Assembly: GCA_947359465.1 (NCBI GenBank)
Contig: OX375874.1
Coordinates: 95,241,172-95,305,171 of the forward strand
DNA length: 64,000 nucleotides
Direction of reading: 5' to 3'
Source: Metellina segmentata
Lineage: Eukaryota > Arthropoda > Arachnida > Araneae > Tetragnathidae
This document shows, in pieces, positions 23,376-36,593 of the stretch (the stretch's first letter is position 1; the number at the start of each line of letters is the position of its first letter). The notes beneath the pieces are model-generated. The model saw only the letters and a list, made by a program, of their open reading frames with translations, had not been told where the DNA came from and did no database searches. The position numbers were made by a program, and so were the translations under genes.

Positions 23376-26097
23376 TTTCTGGTCATGATGGAGAAGTGAA
23401 CTGATTTGAAAAGAGCAGTTGCAGACGAGAGAAAAAAAAAGAACGCTTTCGTTTTTTATTTTGTTATTGTTTACATTTGCCATTGGTTTACTAACGGGTT
23501 TGGATTTGAGCGTTTATTATTCCAACGGAAAAGGCCGCGGCCTTCGACTGCTCTGTCTCTATAAAACAAACGTGAGTTTTTCATTTACGAATTTTGCTTT
23601 TGAATATACTTTAATTTGCTCATTAAATTAATTTTATGCAGTTGAATCTGATTTTTTTTGCATTCTCTCAGTTGAATTTGTATAAACTATACAAAGAAAA
23701 ATATTTTTTATTGCGTGGAAAGCTCATATTAATTCATTGAAAATCTCCCTTTCAGAAGTTTGAAGATATGTGTGGGACAAGCGTCTAATCTTTGTGGCAC
23801 TTAAGGCATTGTGTATTTATGAACAAATATTACAAATCACAATAAACTATTGTTTCAAAAGATTCCATATAATTTTAGTAGGGTAGGGGGTTCTTAACAA
23901 TCATGTCCGTTTGTGTTTATTTTCTGTTTTTATGGTTTTTTAATGTTCTTTAAAGAATTGAAATACCCTTTTTTATTGTATCATTCAAGTTTCTAGCCAG
24001 ATGTTTATTCTTTGTGTTACTAATAGATTATTATTGATACTTTTCTCTTATAAATTGTTTCCACCAAATTCAATTCGCTATTTTTACTATCTCCCGGACT
24101 CATATTTGTCATGGTTTTCATATTGTAGCTATTATTTATGCTGACGAAAGCTAGCATAAATAATAAATCCTTTTAAATAGTAGCAAAATTTCTAAATTAT
24201 CGATTGTAATCTAACCATATAAATGGTTAGAAAGATGTTAAATTAAAACAATGCACTGAACACATTTCAACTGCAAATTAAGTTCAAACGAGCCAGTCCT
24301 GTCTGAAATTCTATTACTCTTAACAAACTAGGTATATTGGTTGAATGCTTAATATCGTCTATATATTGTACGATGTAGATGAAAAGATGGATGGAAGGAA
24401 TAGAAGATGATGTGGAGAAACTGCAAAGATGGAGAACCAACATTTTGTTTGGTCACTAAACTTTAATTTGAATAAGGAAATCACTTACATAATTTGTATC
24501 ATAATATATGCTTTCCTCTTATCTTTTATTTCCAATACAACAGGCATTGCAGACAAACATTCTTAACCTTAATACACAATAGAAAGCACAACAGAACACA
24601 GTAAAAAGAATGTTAAAACATCAGAATAAAACAATTAAAAAAATTATGAGTGCAAAAAGTCTAGCCTTTCAAGTTGAGGGTAAAGGGTTTGTCCTGTCAA
24701 GGAGGTAGTTAACACTCATCAATTTACTGATGGTGCAAAGGTATTTTTCAAACAGGCCTACTGATATTTAGTGTAATTGATAAGTTTCAGGGTATTCTTA
24801 CCCAACATTCACTGCTTAGTTTTTCTGCTGGTTCACAAATGTGTTTGGAAATATGTTTAAGCTGACTACCCTTTGTGAACGTTTTTTTTAAATATACTTT
24901 CCAAAACGTTCTCAAATGTGTTTTTAGGCTTTCATTTTCCGTTGTAAAAAGGAAATTATTTTTGAAATAAAAAGATTTTTTTAATAATTCTTGCCTTGGC
25001 GACTTTAGAAGTGTGCCAAAAAAAATTAGCCAAGGCTGTTGCCACTGCTATAAATGTAAATTAAAACATCCAATTTAATTGCTACACCACTCTGCTTTCT
25101 CTTCACAGGATTTTAAAAAAAATTTGTAATTAAATTTAATCATCTTTGGGTATTTTTTTCTCAGAATGAAGAAAGAGTATTTTTTCAGTTAATGCACTTT
25201 TCAATATATACATTTCATTTCAGAGTTGGAATGTGGAATTATCATTGCTAGAATGGTATTCAATACAGTGCCATCTCTGAAATCTATTAATCTCAAATGG
25301 ATGAAGCAGCTTCTTTTCTTGGCACTTAAAACTTTCATTCGTGATTTCTTTGTCTGCTGGGATATTTTACTTATAAGTATCATCTTTTCATTCTCACTGT
25401 TGAATTATCAAGAGAACAACTGGTAATCAAAACATGAAAAGAGTAGATTTCTATCAAAAGATAGATGAACTGGTTAAAAACTTAGTCAAATTTTTAAAAA
25501 ACTTTTGAAAGATCATCAATGTTCATTTTGGCAGAGGAAAATGTCCACCATCAGAAGTTCATTTTGGTCCTGATGATGGATGTTTTGCTCTACCAAAATG
25601 GTTGTTGGTGATTTAACATTTTATTCTACTATCAAATACATAAGAGAAAGGTAGCAGAAATTCAGATGTCAAAGGCACCTAAATATTTTTCCTCACTTGC
25701 CTAAATTTTCTACTTGGGTGTAATTTTTAATTTATTTTGTTTTTGTGGACATCGAAGGTGCAAATTAACGGTCGCCACTCGCCACGTGGTAACTAAATGT
25801 TTTAAAGAGATGACTGAAAAATTTTGTTACAATCGCCACACATTCTTAAAAACATTATTTTTTTATGGAACAACCGATTTTACGTTTTTCTTCTTCTTAG
25901 GACTGTAAAAAAATCCCTTTTAAAGGAAGCGGGAGCATAAACATGGTAAAGTATTTGGAATTTAAGGGTAAAAAACGCAGATGCTTAGAGCTGGAAAATG
26001 CAAAGCAATCTAGGGAAAGAAGGCTGAAGATTAGTAGTTGTGTGTGCACATGACCTGGGTTATTTCTGTAGTGCTGGTATTTGGCAAGGTGAGAAAA

Positions 26098-26138
<41 letters not shown>

Positions 26139-26607
26139 TCTTCAAGAATTTCTGGATCTAAAGACTTTTATCAATATGATGGATATGGATGGAAAATGGT
26201 ATACTTTCCAAAAATTCTGCGAATTTCTTCTTGGGAGTAGCCAGCAACCATTCCCCAGGATTCTACTGTCTAGAGCTCCATTTTTCTTCAAATTAGTCTA
26301 TATTTCTGAAAACTTCATAAAGTCATCATTTTTAAACAACCATTGCGGATTCAAGTTCACCAGCAACTCAGCTGCACCTGATATTTATATGATAGATTTT
26401 GTGCTATATTCAGTTTGTGTAGCTAATTTGTATCATTAATTTGCTCTTTATCATCAATTTTCTCAAGGCATTTAAATAAACATTGTGTAAGGATGATAGT
26501 TGCATCAATTATGATGATATTTTGTGAATTACTTCTCGTATTTTTTTCTAAATCTCGGTTTATACTTCTATTTAATGCCTTTGTATTTGTATATTTATTT
26601 TAGAGAA
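23376..26607. other. Intergenic or 5' non-coding region before FN3K
   Basis: No coding sequence recognised. It contains a perfect 12-bp-stem hairpin at 24131-24164 (ATTATTTATGCT / AGCATAAATAAT), a 30-bp imperfect hairpin at 25524-25600 and an (AT)n run at about 26100-26131. Short open frames look random and AT-driven. Confidence 0.5.
25524..25600. repeat. Long imperfect hairpin, about 30 bp stem
   Basis: 5' arm about 25524-25554 ('cattttggcagaggaaaatg' onward) pairs with 3' arm about 25570-25600 ('ctgatgatggatgttttgct' onward) with three mismatches and a loop of about 15 nt. The loop holds a third 'ttcattttgg'. The fold could be a small inverted-repeat transposon or a microRNA-precursor-like structure. 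Confidence 0.6.
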
Positions 26608-29600
26608 ATGGAGGCAAAACTTAAATCTGCACTGGGGTTATCTGTTCTAAAATCAAAAGGTTCTAAAAGTGGTGGTTGCATTAGTGAAGGTAAAGTCTTT
26701 GATACAGAGAATGGGCCTATTTTTATCAAAGTTAATAATGAAGATAAGGTAATCAATTTTTGACAAATTTATTTGATCTTTCATTGTTTGTATGCTTTGC
26801 CAGTTGGACACAGGATTTCAAGAATTCATGTTTTACTATTTTCGTTTTGCAGACACATACTAATGTAATTGGTATTTGAAATATTTGTTGACAATCATAT
26901 TGATGCTTTTACCCGGGAAAGCCAGAATTAATGATTTTTCAAATTTCAATCTCCTTTTAGTGATATTGTTTTAATGGTGTTATTAATTAATGTAGTAAAA
27001 GCCATTTTTTATGGTGATTTTTAATCAATAATTTTACCAAAAGTGCATTGTATGTAATGTAATTGTAAAATGCATCTCTCTCCACAGCTCTTATTTTATT
27101 CCACTTACTACATACTAGTGTTTTGGTTTGTGTTAAAGTCAACAAAGCAATTCTCGCCAAGTCCTTACATTACATTTCATACGTATTGCTATGTGAATTC
27201 GACTAGTAAAATTTATGGGTACATATCGTTGCATTTCCATAGTGGATCTGACAAGGCGATTCAGTTTATCAAACCTAAGCTCATTAGAGATCCTCAAAAA
27301 TAAAAGTTTAAAAAAATAACATTAAAAAAAGAGATTTTGATATTTACTGCACAGGACTAAAACAGATATATTAAAATAATAACGAATATAGATGAAACAG
27401 TCATGTTCTGTTTAATATACTCCAGTGGAGTGTCGAAGTACAAACAAGGGAAATGACAAGCAATTCTTGACCTATTAATATACCTGAAAGTAGGTTTGAA
27501 CAATAAATCTACTAAACTCTGTCGCTTATTAGTACCTGTCTTTTCTTACAGCAGCCAGGAATTATGCATGGTTCTATCAATTAACCATGTAAAAATAGGC
27601 TACCACCACTTCTTTCTTCTGATACATATGCGAAATAGCTTTACATTTTCATCCACATGATCCGTTTTCTGCTGAGCATTTGTTCATTATTTCTGGAGCG
27701 TCATTAGGCTTAATATATGTGTCGTCTATCTCTGAATCTGAATTCAGCTCATCAAATGGTAGAAGAACCTTTTCAAACGTTTAACTTCTGAAAAATAAAC
27801 TATTGTTTAAAGTAAACTATTCTTCAGTATAATTTCATGTAAACCTAATTTTTTAACAAAAAGTTGAAGAGGGGAAAGGATCAAAAATAGCTCCAAAAGC
27901 TCTGAAATTTAGAATCAAAAACTGCATTTTTAACGGAAATTTTGTATTTTAAATACACCATACCTACCAGCATACTGTACATTCTAATCAAATTTTTGGA
28001 AGGTTTGTTCACAAACATTATCAGCTCATTTTTCCTTCTATCACAAGCACTAAACGTAAGTAAAAATATGACTAAAAGTCACTGTAAAAGACTATAGTAT
28101 CACTAACATTCAAATGAAAAATTGTTTAATAATATATTTTTTTGAGCCATAGCATATAGATACTCTGGTGCCATAAAAAAAAATATCATGCCATACATTC
28201 ATTTCTATTTATTTTAAGTAATGGAATTATCTACTTTTCATGGAGTGCCATGCTGCAACATCAAAACTTTTCGGGCTCAAATCCAAACTACACCTTTTAA
28301 AACTCAGCAAATACCCGATTGTCTTTCTTCAATCTTTTAAAATAGCATGTGCTGTTCAAAATTAAAATAATTTGATGTTTATAGGAGGAAATCTTAAAAT
28401 TCTGAACCCATTTGCATTGGTTCCAAACTACCATACAGCTTTTAAGTAAATATTTTATATTAGGCATGAGAGCATATTAATGGAATATTATTTTTGTACC
28501 ATTACACAACCAAGAAAGTACACTGGCATTGCTACCAATAAGTGAAAATCTGAGTTTTCAACTTTGAAAATTTATGTTAATTATTAAATGAAATGGAGTA
28601 TTTTCAAAGGGTTTAAATTTCACGCTCACATTGTTGATCAAAATTATAAAAAGAAATCACAAATTCTCAATGTCTTGTAGCAAAAAGTATGAAGCCTTTA
28701 TTTTTGACTAGTTTGACTATAACAAAATACTGTGCACTCTAGAAAATTAAAATTCACATTTGTCGAACACATAAAAATACTTTGTGCAGTAGTCTCATTA
28801 GCTCTTAAATAGAATTGAAACTATTTTGAATATGTAATGCATGTGTATAAATATATAAAATTTTATGAAATTATTTACTTTTTTCTGAAAATGCTAACTT
28901 TTAAACATTTATTGCTGCATCAAAATACCAATTGGGTTATGACCCCAAAATTGTTTTCAACTGGCAAAGGTTTGTATTTGTATTTTTCAATAGTATACAG
29001 AAAGTTGAGATTAATTTTTCTGTATTATAATTCTCAGTAAGTTTTGTATTAGGTGTTGTTATTGCTAGTTCAATTCAAGGTTTTATGTGTCATTATTCCA
29101 GGCAAATGTAATGTTTGAAGGAGAATTGGAAGGCTTGAAGACAATACAAAATACTGAAACTGTTCGTGTTCCAAATCCTCTACAGGTAAGTAACTTGTAA
29201 TTGCATGTGTACTCAATTATAATATGAAGTTTCATTATTCTTTTATATTCAATTACAAACCATGTATTTTATTTTGAATCTTTACAGTCGTAAAATGTTG
29301 TATTTGTGTTTGTTAGTATTTTTACATTGCTTTATTTTTAAATTATGTATTTTATATAAACAATGCTAATTTTTCAAATATATCTTAGGTTGTAAACTTA
29401 GATTCAGCTGGTACTGCTATTGCTATGGAGTTTCTGAAAATGAGTGGAATATCAAAATATGCTGAACAGCTGGGAGAACAGCTTGCCAAGTATGCAGAGC
29501 TTTATTTTGCCGTTTAAAAGATTTTCTTAATACTTTTTAAAGTTGTATGGAGGTAGTTTAAAGTTTTGAGATTAAAAATGATATGAATTCTAAATAAGTT

Positions 29601-32600
29601 TGTGCTCTGTAAAATATAATGCTTAAAGCTTTTTAATGTAATACAACTGAAAGTTATGTTCATTCAAATTATCTTATCCCAGATATTCAAGTAGTTAAAT
29701 ACATTGTTTATTTTATATTTTATGGTCAGCTGCTACAAAACGTAGTTTCTACTATTTTTGATAGATTACTGCATAATTTTGGAAAACTTTACTAAAGCTA
29801 GAGATTGTGTCATTTTGCCTGTTGACATGGCAACTAATAATTTGTTTACAGATGCTAATTTTTATCCTCTAATTCAAATTTCTGTTACTTATTATCCTGT
29901 TCTGTTGCACACATTTCACTAAACAGATATTTTATTTTAATCATTGTTAGTTTAACTCTGTCTCATTTTTCTCTATTTTTTAGAATGCATCTATTCAATC
30001 CAAGTTTGAAAACAAATAACTCTTTGATTCATAAAGCAGATGAAGATAGTAAATCAGTTCTGTACATAGACCAATTTGGATTTCATTGCACTACATGTTG
30101 TGGCTATATTCCACAAGAAAATGCTTGGAAAGACAATTGGGTGGTGAGAGCTTTTTCACTTTATTGCCAATTATGAATGCAATCTCTTTGGACTGGATAG
30201 ATATAATTATTGAAATCTGTGATCATGATAATTAGTATTATATTCAAACTATGCATGACATATTTATTGAAGAGTATTGCACTTTTTACTATGTAAGAAA
30301 AATTATGTGTGCACAAATTTAACCACTGATTTGTGTCATGCAAATAAATTGTCAATGAAAAAAAAAATTTTTTTTTATTAAATGCTGCCTTAAAATTTAA
30401 TTTGCAAAAATTAACTGTCAAGATTTTTCCAAATTTCATGAAGCTAAAGTCATTATACTTTAAATGGTGTTTCACAGTGTAATAAATGTTGTGTTATGGA
30501 TTCAACTGGTTTGAAATAAAAGTTGGGTCATAAATTTAAAACATTTATTGTACAGGATCAAGTCATTATTACCACCCCTTCTGATGTCATGTACTCTGAG
30601 CCAATAAAATACTGTTTATAACAAGGTCAAACATCACGAGTATATAAGATTGTCAGTAATCTGCGAACGAATTAGCTATTGATGTAATAGAGAAAACATG
30701 ATTTATCAGCCTGAAAAGACATGATCATCTACTATCGAGCCAAGGTTGGTAGTGTTTTGGAAACAGCGTAATTTGAGCTAAGCTCACATGCTAAAGTGTG
30801 CAGTGAGTGGATGATTGGAAACACTTTGACTATTCGATGTGCAGACTGTGTGTCAATGATTCTAGATAATTCTAATTTTGGCTGTGAAGATTGGTGAGAA
30901 CATATGGCATGCTACCATTGACTGGCTGTTCAAATGAACAGCAGAGTTACCAGAATGACAGTGCAGCGAACCCTGTTGTGCATGGGTCCTAATACGCATC
31001 CGACTACCCAACTAAGGTTCATCGTCGAAAATCTCTACCAATTGCACAGCAGGACCAACACTGAATCTGTTCTTGACTTGCCATGGTTGCCTTCTCAGAT
31101 GCATTCTGTTTTCATCTCCAAGTAGACATTGGCGTATCAGGAGAGAAATCTCCAAGAATACTATAACTATTATTTGAGGATCACAGGTTAGTGGAAGCTT
31201 TGTCTGGGCCGACTGGAGGGTACTCTCAACCATTTTGGTTATCCATCCATGCAGATCGAACATGTCTGAAGTGTTGATTGTTTTCCCTGGGTGCGACAGG
31301 TACCTGCAGCAGGATCATGTGACATGTTATTTTGTCAGGATTATTCACTAGTGGTTTGAATAATTAAGACTTCTAGTTATTTTTCTGACCTCGCAATTCC
31401 CAAGACTGTAATCCAATCATGCAAATTTTTAACCACTTAGATCAGCATGTTAAACAGACGGAACCCCCGTGATTCCTTCTTCAGGAGCTCTCAAATATGT
31501 TCCAGATAGCAGTAAACTTTCAACCCCTTATTCATTAACTTCCTCAGCATATGGCTATAGTCCTTGTTAAAAAATGCAATTCCAGATATTAGTAGGTGGT
31601 TGTAATAGTGTGTGACTTCACTGCTTTATAAAATCACCTAAATTTATTTCTGAGAGCATTCAAAACATTTAAAAGGGACATTCTTCAATGGAAGCACTTG
31701 TCAAAAACATTTGCTAGTGAATCGTGTATTTATATGCAATTTTGGGTTTCAATGTGTTATTCAAAGAACTATTTAATTTTTATATAAAATTAGCGATCTC
31801 AATTTAAAATTTTACAAAACAAAATATTATTTTTGATTTAAGACAATGTGGTCATTCTTTATTATCTGTTTGTAAATAACTTTAGTCTATTTTAATTATA
31901 AATACTGTTTGTAAGTAACTTAAGTCTATTTGAATATCTACTACTATTATAAAAGGAAGTGTTTGTGTGTACGCATTGTCCTGATGAATATATGCCACTT
32001 ACAATAATGAGATTTGGCACACAGGTAATCTGAATTTTTTGCAATTTTTATGCGAGCCCGAAATTTAAAATTAAATCTAGAACATTTTAAAATTAATTCA
32101 GTGGAATTTAATTATTATTATTTTCCTTACAATAGCAACACTATAAATGACATATTCTAAATTTATTTTTTCCGTGTTTCCATTTCATTTTCCGAGGAAC
32201 GATTTTTCAGGGGACGATAAAAACAAAGCTTTAACTGTAGTTTTGTAGTTCAATTTGGGGTCGTTAAAGATAGATTGAAAATTTCAATGGATTTGAAATC
32301 TGCAGAAAATTTTACACCAGATAGATACCTTATGCGTTTGATTTTATTTTAATAAATAATTTTTCCAATTAAATATTTATATTTTTGCAAGAGATTTTGA
32401 CGTCACGCCGATTGGATCTCTTCACAATTCGAATTCGGCCACATTGGACAACGCTAGGATAGCTGTTATCCAATGGGCTAATGAAATGAATTCCCATTCG
32501 TAGCAATCTCCGGGGGTCAGCAGGCAATGATTACACCTGACCCCACGAAAAAACTCACCTCGCAAACTCTGCAGTCGATTACGCAAGTTTCCTCTGCATT

Positions 32601-35600
32601 TTCAAGAGTGCCAACCAATGTGTCAAAAGTACTTCTTGCCATTTCACTTTCGTCTGTCAGGACGAACAGCTTCTTTCCATTAACTTCTTGTTTGATCCGC
32701 AATACTTCGTCGTTCGCATGATTGGACACACGTGATCGAAGAGTTGGTTCAGAGGGCAAAAAAAATAGTAATTTCATATTAATTAATTTTAAGCTAAATT
32801 TTAAAAAGTTGCATTCATGTTGCGGTTATAACTCACTTACAATACACCCCATGTAGGAGGAATTTTGGTTTTAGTACTTTACATGCAGCGTAGAACGTGT
32901 GAAAAAAAAGTTGCATTTGTTGCAAAAAGTTGCCCTAGTTATAACTAAATTTTTCTCTAGAGCATTCTCAAATTGCCTGGTAGACTTAATTATTAATGTA
33001 GAAAAGTGGGAAAATAGTACTAAATGTAATGTAACTTTTTTTGTAAAAATTTATTTTCAATTTTTTCAACAAAAATTACTTTATTTATTAAGATATTTTA
33101 TTAATGAGCATTTAAACAGTATTTTAAAACTAAAACTAACTCGTTTTTTGAGTTACTAAAATATTTAAATCTAATCACATACACATGAGGATTGAAATTA
33201 AATGGTATTTGATAGATCTTGTGTTTATTCTTTTCAAAGTTTTGAATATTTATTCAGAGGTATTGTTTTGCAATAAAATTAATCATCTTACTTTCATTAT
33301 AGGAATTTTATGCTCAACAGAGGTTAGATTATCAAATGAAAATGATCGAATCAAATTATGGAGACAGAGAAGCCATAGAACTATGGTCAGAACTGAATTT
33401 GAAACTGCCTAGTTTTTTTGTTGGTTTAGAAGTAAAGCCTGCTTTATTACATGGTGATCTGTGGAGTGGTAATGTTGCAGAGTTAGACGATGGACCTGGT
33501 ATGTATATAATATGTGATATAAAACTTCCCAAATCATCTTGACTTATGCTTTCTGTAGATTTTCAATACTTTATATATTTTTATGTTTCAGAACACTTTT
33601 TCCTGATATTTTAGTCTATTTATTAGCAAGTTGTACCAAGTAAACCTGTCATTCAAAATTGCAAGCTAACCGCTGAAGATAATTTACTCTTCCAGCATCA
33701 AATTTTAATATAAAAGTTTTTTTTTCTGAAGTTAAATTACACCAGAACCTATATTATTCAAATTCAATTATCTGTAACTGATCATGCATCAAATTTTCGG
33801 TTGATCAAAAATGCATTCACTTATAGGTCATATACCAGTTATAGTTAGCATATTTTTATCATAGGTTTACAGCTGATCTTTAGTATGAGCTTCTTCAACA
33901 GAACCAATTCTGCCAAATTAGTTTTTTGCTGCTTCACACAGCAGACCAATTCCTTTCAAAAACATTCACTCACAAAGTTTTGTTACCTGCCTCTTACTCG
34001 CTTTCATTGGTGTATGGCAGTAATTTGCTCAAAACTAAGAGAATGAAATACAATCGCTATCAAAAGCAAACATCAATTAACAGAATTTTGGGTGAATGTG
34101 AGTCAGATATACAGGGTGTCCATAAAAGAATGTCCCAGTTTCAAATATATATTATAACAGTTTAATTTAGACTATTTATCAACAAATCATAATTCAAATT
34201 GAAGGTAACTTAACTTAGTTTTTCTTAGAAATGTTCAATATCTGCACCTTTAGTTCTATGGCACATATCGAACCTAAAGTCCAATTCTTCCCACTTTGGT
34301 TAACAAGTCAGAAGTAATGGAAGCAATAGCCTCTTCAATTCCGGCAAATCATTAGGTAGCGGCGGAACGTAGACACAATCTTTTATAAATCCCCAAAGGG
34401 AAAAATTGCATGCCGTTATGTCAAGTGAACGTGGAGACCAGCAAAAAAGAGCTGTCGTCTCGACCATTACAACGGTCAAGGACTTTGACGTTTAACACTC
34501 TCATACAAAAAAATTCCAATGGGAGGGGCTCCATCCTGTTGCCAAATAACACCCTCTACTAATTGGGGAAAGAGCCATTCTTTCAACATATCCAGATAAG
34601 CTACCCCTGTTACGGTAAGAATTGGACTTTAGGTTGGATGTGTGCTGTATAACTAAAGGTGCACCTATTGAACATTAGTAATAAAAACTAGGTTAGTTTA
34701 CCTTCAATTTGATTTGTTGTAAATAGTCTTAAATTAAACTGTTATTGAAACTGAGACATTCTTTTATGGACGCCCTGTATTAAAGACTTCAGTTTATGAA
34801 ATATTCACTTCAATTGGCTTATTAGTGAAACCTTTAAGTATTATATGAAGATAAATATTTAGTTTTCTTTAATGCACAAGCCATGAGAGGCAGTTGCAGC
34901 TTTCTTCTTGATAACAGGACATGCGACTGCCTTACTATTCATTTGCATCTCTACACAAGCTTTACTGCTCACTAATAGTTGAGAAGTAAAGCGAAGCAAC
35001 CATATGCTTCAATTTAAAACCTTCCACAAATTTTCTGAAGTATCTAAGCATTTGGAGACTCTAGGAATTTTAGGACAAAAACTGGTCTTTCTTTCTTGAT
35101 GTTTATTATTTTTCTTTTTAGTGTATTATGTTTATCTTTCTCTTGTATTATAATTGTGTTCTAGCCCATTGTAATTAAAAGTTATTTTTCTTTCAACTGC
35201 TGTATTTCATAAATTTGTTAGTAAAAATATTTGTTTTTACAATAGTAGTCAAAAATAGAAAATTCATATTTTTTAAAGTACAATTTACCATTAATAATGC
35301 CATTCTGAATGTTAAGAAAAAGTGATATGATCTCTATCTGTAAAGTAAATTACCCCAAATACTAATCAGCGAGTTCAGCATGTTTCTTAAAAAATGTAAG
35401 ACAAAATAAGTGAAAATAACTATTTTGAAATGCAACGGATGTTGTCCGTATTTATGTTGTGTTTAATCAGAATGTTTTAACTATAATCCTAATATGTAAT
35501 TATACTTTCAGTGATTTTTGATCCAGCCGTATTTTATGGACACTCAGAGTACGAGTTATCCATAGCTGACATGTTTGGTGGATTTCCAAAGTCATTTTAC

Positions 35601-36167
35601 AATGCCTATCACAGTGTTATACCTAAAGAATCAAATTTTGAAAAAAGGAAAGATTTATATAAACTATTTCATTGTTTGAATCACTGGTAAGGAACATTTT
35701 TGTGGGTCTTTCGTATACTTTTGTAACTTGATAATATTGATATTGTTATATACCCCTAATTGACAAAATCTGAAGTAGCATGCATTAAGAAATGTTTTAA
35801 GCTGATTACCTAAACTATTTCAAGCATAAACATTAATATTGCTGATTGACAGTAAACCATTTCTTCTACAAGTTCAAGAGTTAACACTAGAGACGGGAAG
35901 TTGCCTGATGTAGAAATAGACGGAAGGGCCGATATGGCCCTTAATGAGTGTTGGATTATAATATAGCTTATTTAAGTTTCAAATGACAGATAATAAGTAC
36001 ATATATGTATATACTGTTGACTGTTATGTATGACTGTTGCAGATGATAAATTCTAAAATTTAAATCTAACATTCAAGTTGCAATATTTTGTTTTCAGGAA
36101 TCATTTTGGAGGAGGATACAGAAGTTCTTCTACATCTATCATGAAGCGACTTTTAAAAGACACATGA
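26608..36167 (+). CDS. FN3K: Ketosamine-3-kinase (FN3K/FN3KRP family), complete, 7 coding exons
   Basis: Cytosolic kinase that phosphorylates the C3 hydroxyl of sugars bound to protein amines, so the adduct falls off (protein deglycation). Coding exons, all in phase: 26608-26748, 29102-29185, 29389-29489, 29984-30143, 33303-33498, 35512-35686, 36098-36167 (TGA 36165-36167), about 308 residues, the usual length. Motifs: [12 protein letters not shown]-loop with the conserved Cys, FIKVN lysine strand, AMEFLKMSG hinge, [18 protein letters not shown] catalytic loop and [15 protein letters not shown] metal-binding DPA. ATG has G at -3 and +4; an acceptor-like TTTTAG just upstream suggests a 5' UTR exon. 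Animals carry FN3K, FN3KRP or both, and I cannot tell which from this. Introns 26749-29101 and 35687-36097 look plain; 30144-33302 and 33499-35511 hold transposon remnants. Confidence 0.95.
30540..31480 (+). mobile_element. Heavily decayed Tc1-like element in an FN3K intron
   Basis: Around 30930-31120 the plus strand reads [17 protein letters not shown], like the end of a Tc1 transposase DNA-binding domain, then scattered matches (ENLYQLH, and later frames). No terminal repeats are recognisable; limits are approximate. Confidence 0.45.
31937..32553 (+). mobile_element. Helitron fragment, 5' end present
   Basis: Starts after an A with TCTACTACTATTATAAAAGG, a typical Helitron 5' end. It shares blocks with 39290-39650 and with 53187-53819 in inverse orientation: 'ttaaagatagatt', 'ggatttgaaatctgc', 'attttacaccagat', and 'cacctgaccccacgaaaa' at about 32535. 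After about 32553 it departs from the family and runs into transposase-like sequence, so its 3' terminus (hairpin plus CTRR) is missing. Confidence 0.65.
32517..32777 (-). pseudogene. Transposase-like exon fragment (hAT-type) beside a Helitron
   Basis: The minus frame reads [20 protein letters not shown], then [20 protein letters not shown] and [19 protein letters not shown]. The 'IK..V.GKK.F...DES' and 'VGTLE' pattern resembles the start of the catalytic domain in arthropod hAT-like transposases. It runs up to a donor-like GAG|GTGAGT at about 32558 and beyond that into Helitron sequence. Function is not assured; alternatively it is an old exon captured by the Helitron. Confidence 0.4.
34112..34777 (-). 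mobile_element. mariner/IS630-type element with long inverted repeats, defective
   Basis: 666 bp flanked by TA (34110-34111, 34778-34779). Both ends start CAGGG(T/C)GTCCATAAAAGA, and similarity continues inward for about 130-150 bp as imperfect inverted repeats. The interior on minus reads transposase words: [24 protein letters not shown] (second catalytic Asp) and [20 protein letters not shown] text, with breaks. The N-terminal half is missing. It lies in the FN3K intron between exons 33303-33498 and 35512-35686. Confidence 0.85.
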
Positions 36168-36340
36168 TGAAAGACATTCCTTTGGTCTTCAAAAATCATA
36201 AAATACAATGAATACTGTGGTATGAGTTGGTATTGCAGTAAATCTATCATTTCCGTGTAATAGACATGTACATTTTCTGTGTTTAAATGAACTTATTTTT
36301 TAAAAGTGCCATTAATTTATTTTTTGTATGAATCTTACAA

Positions 36341-36346
36341 AATAAA
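36341..36346 (+). terminator. FN3K polyadenylation signal
   Basis: AATAAA 174 bp after the FN3K stop codon, in a plausible 3' UTR. It lies only about 70 bp from the RNF10 signal on the other strand. Confidence 0.65.
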
Positions 36347-36418
36347 GTGTTATGAATAGTTCTTTTATGAAAGAGTGTTAATAAATGAATACACCATTAA
36401 CAAAAGTCATCATTAACT

Positions 36419-36424
36419 TTTATT
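36419..36424 (-). terminator. RNF10 polyadenylation signal
   Basis: TTTATT on plus, AATAAA on minus, 170 bp after the RNF10 stop codon at 36594. Confidence 0.65.
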
Positions 36425-36593
36425 TTTAAACTTTGCTAACAGATATACATCAAGAAATAAAACAAAAAAAGAAAATCACAGAAACAATACAGCAACATAG
36501 TGTTCACCAACTGCAATTATGTAGGCTGTCCAAGTAACATTTTTGGGGTACTTCCCACTCTTACAGAGCAATTGTTATCACAAGTTACAAATA

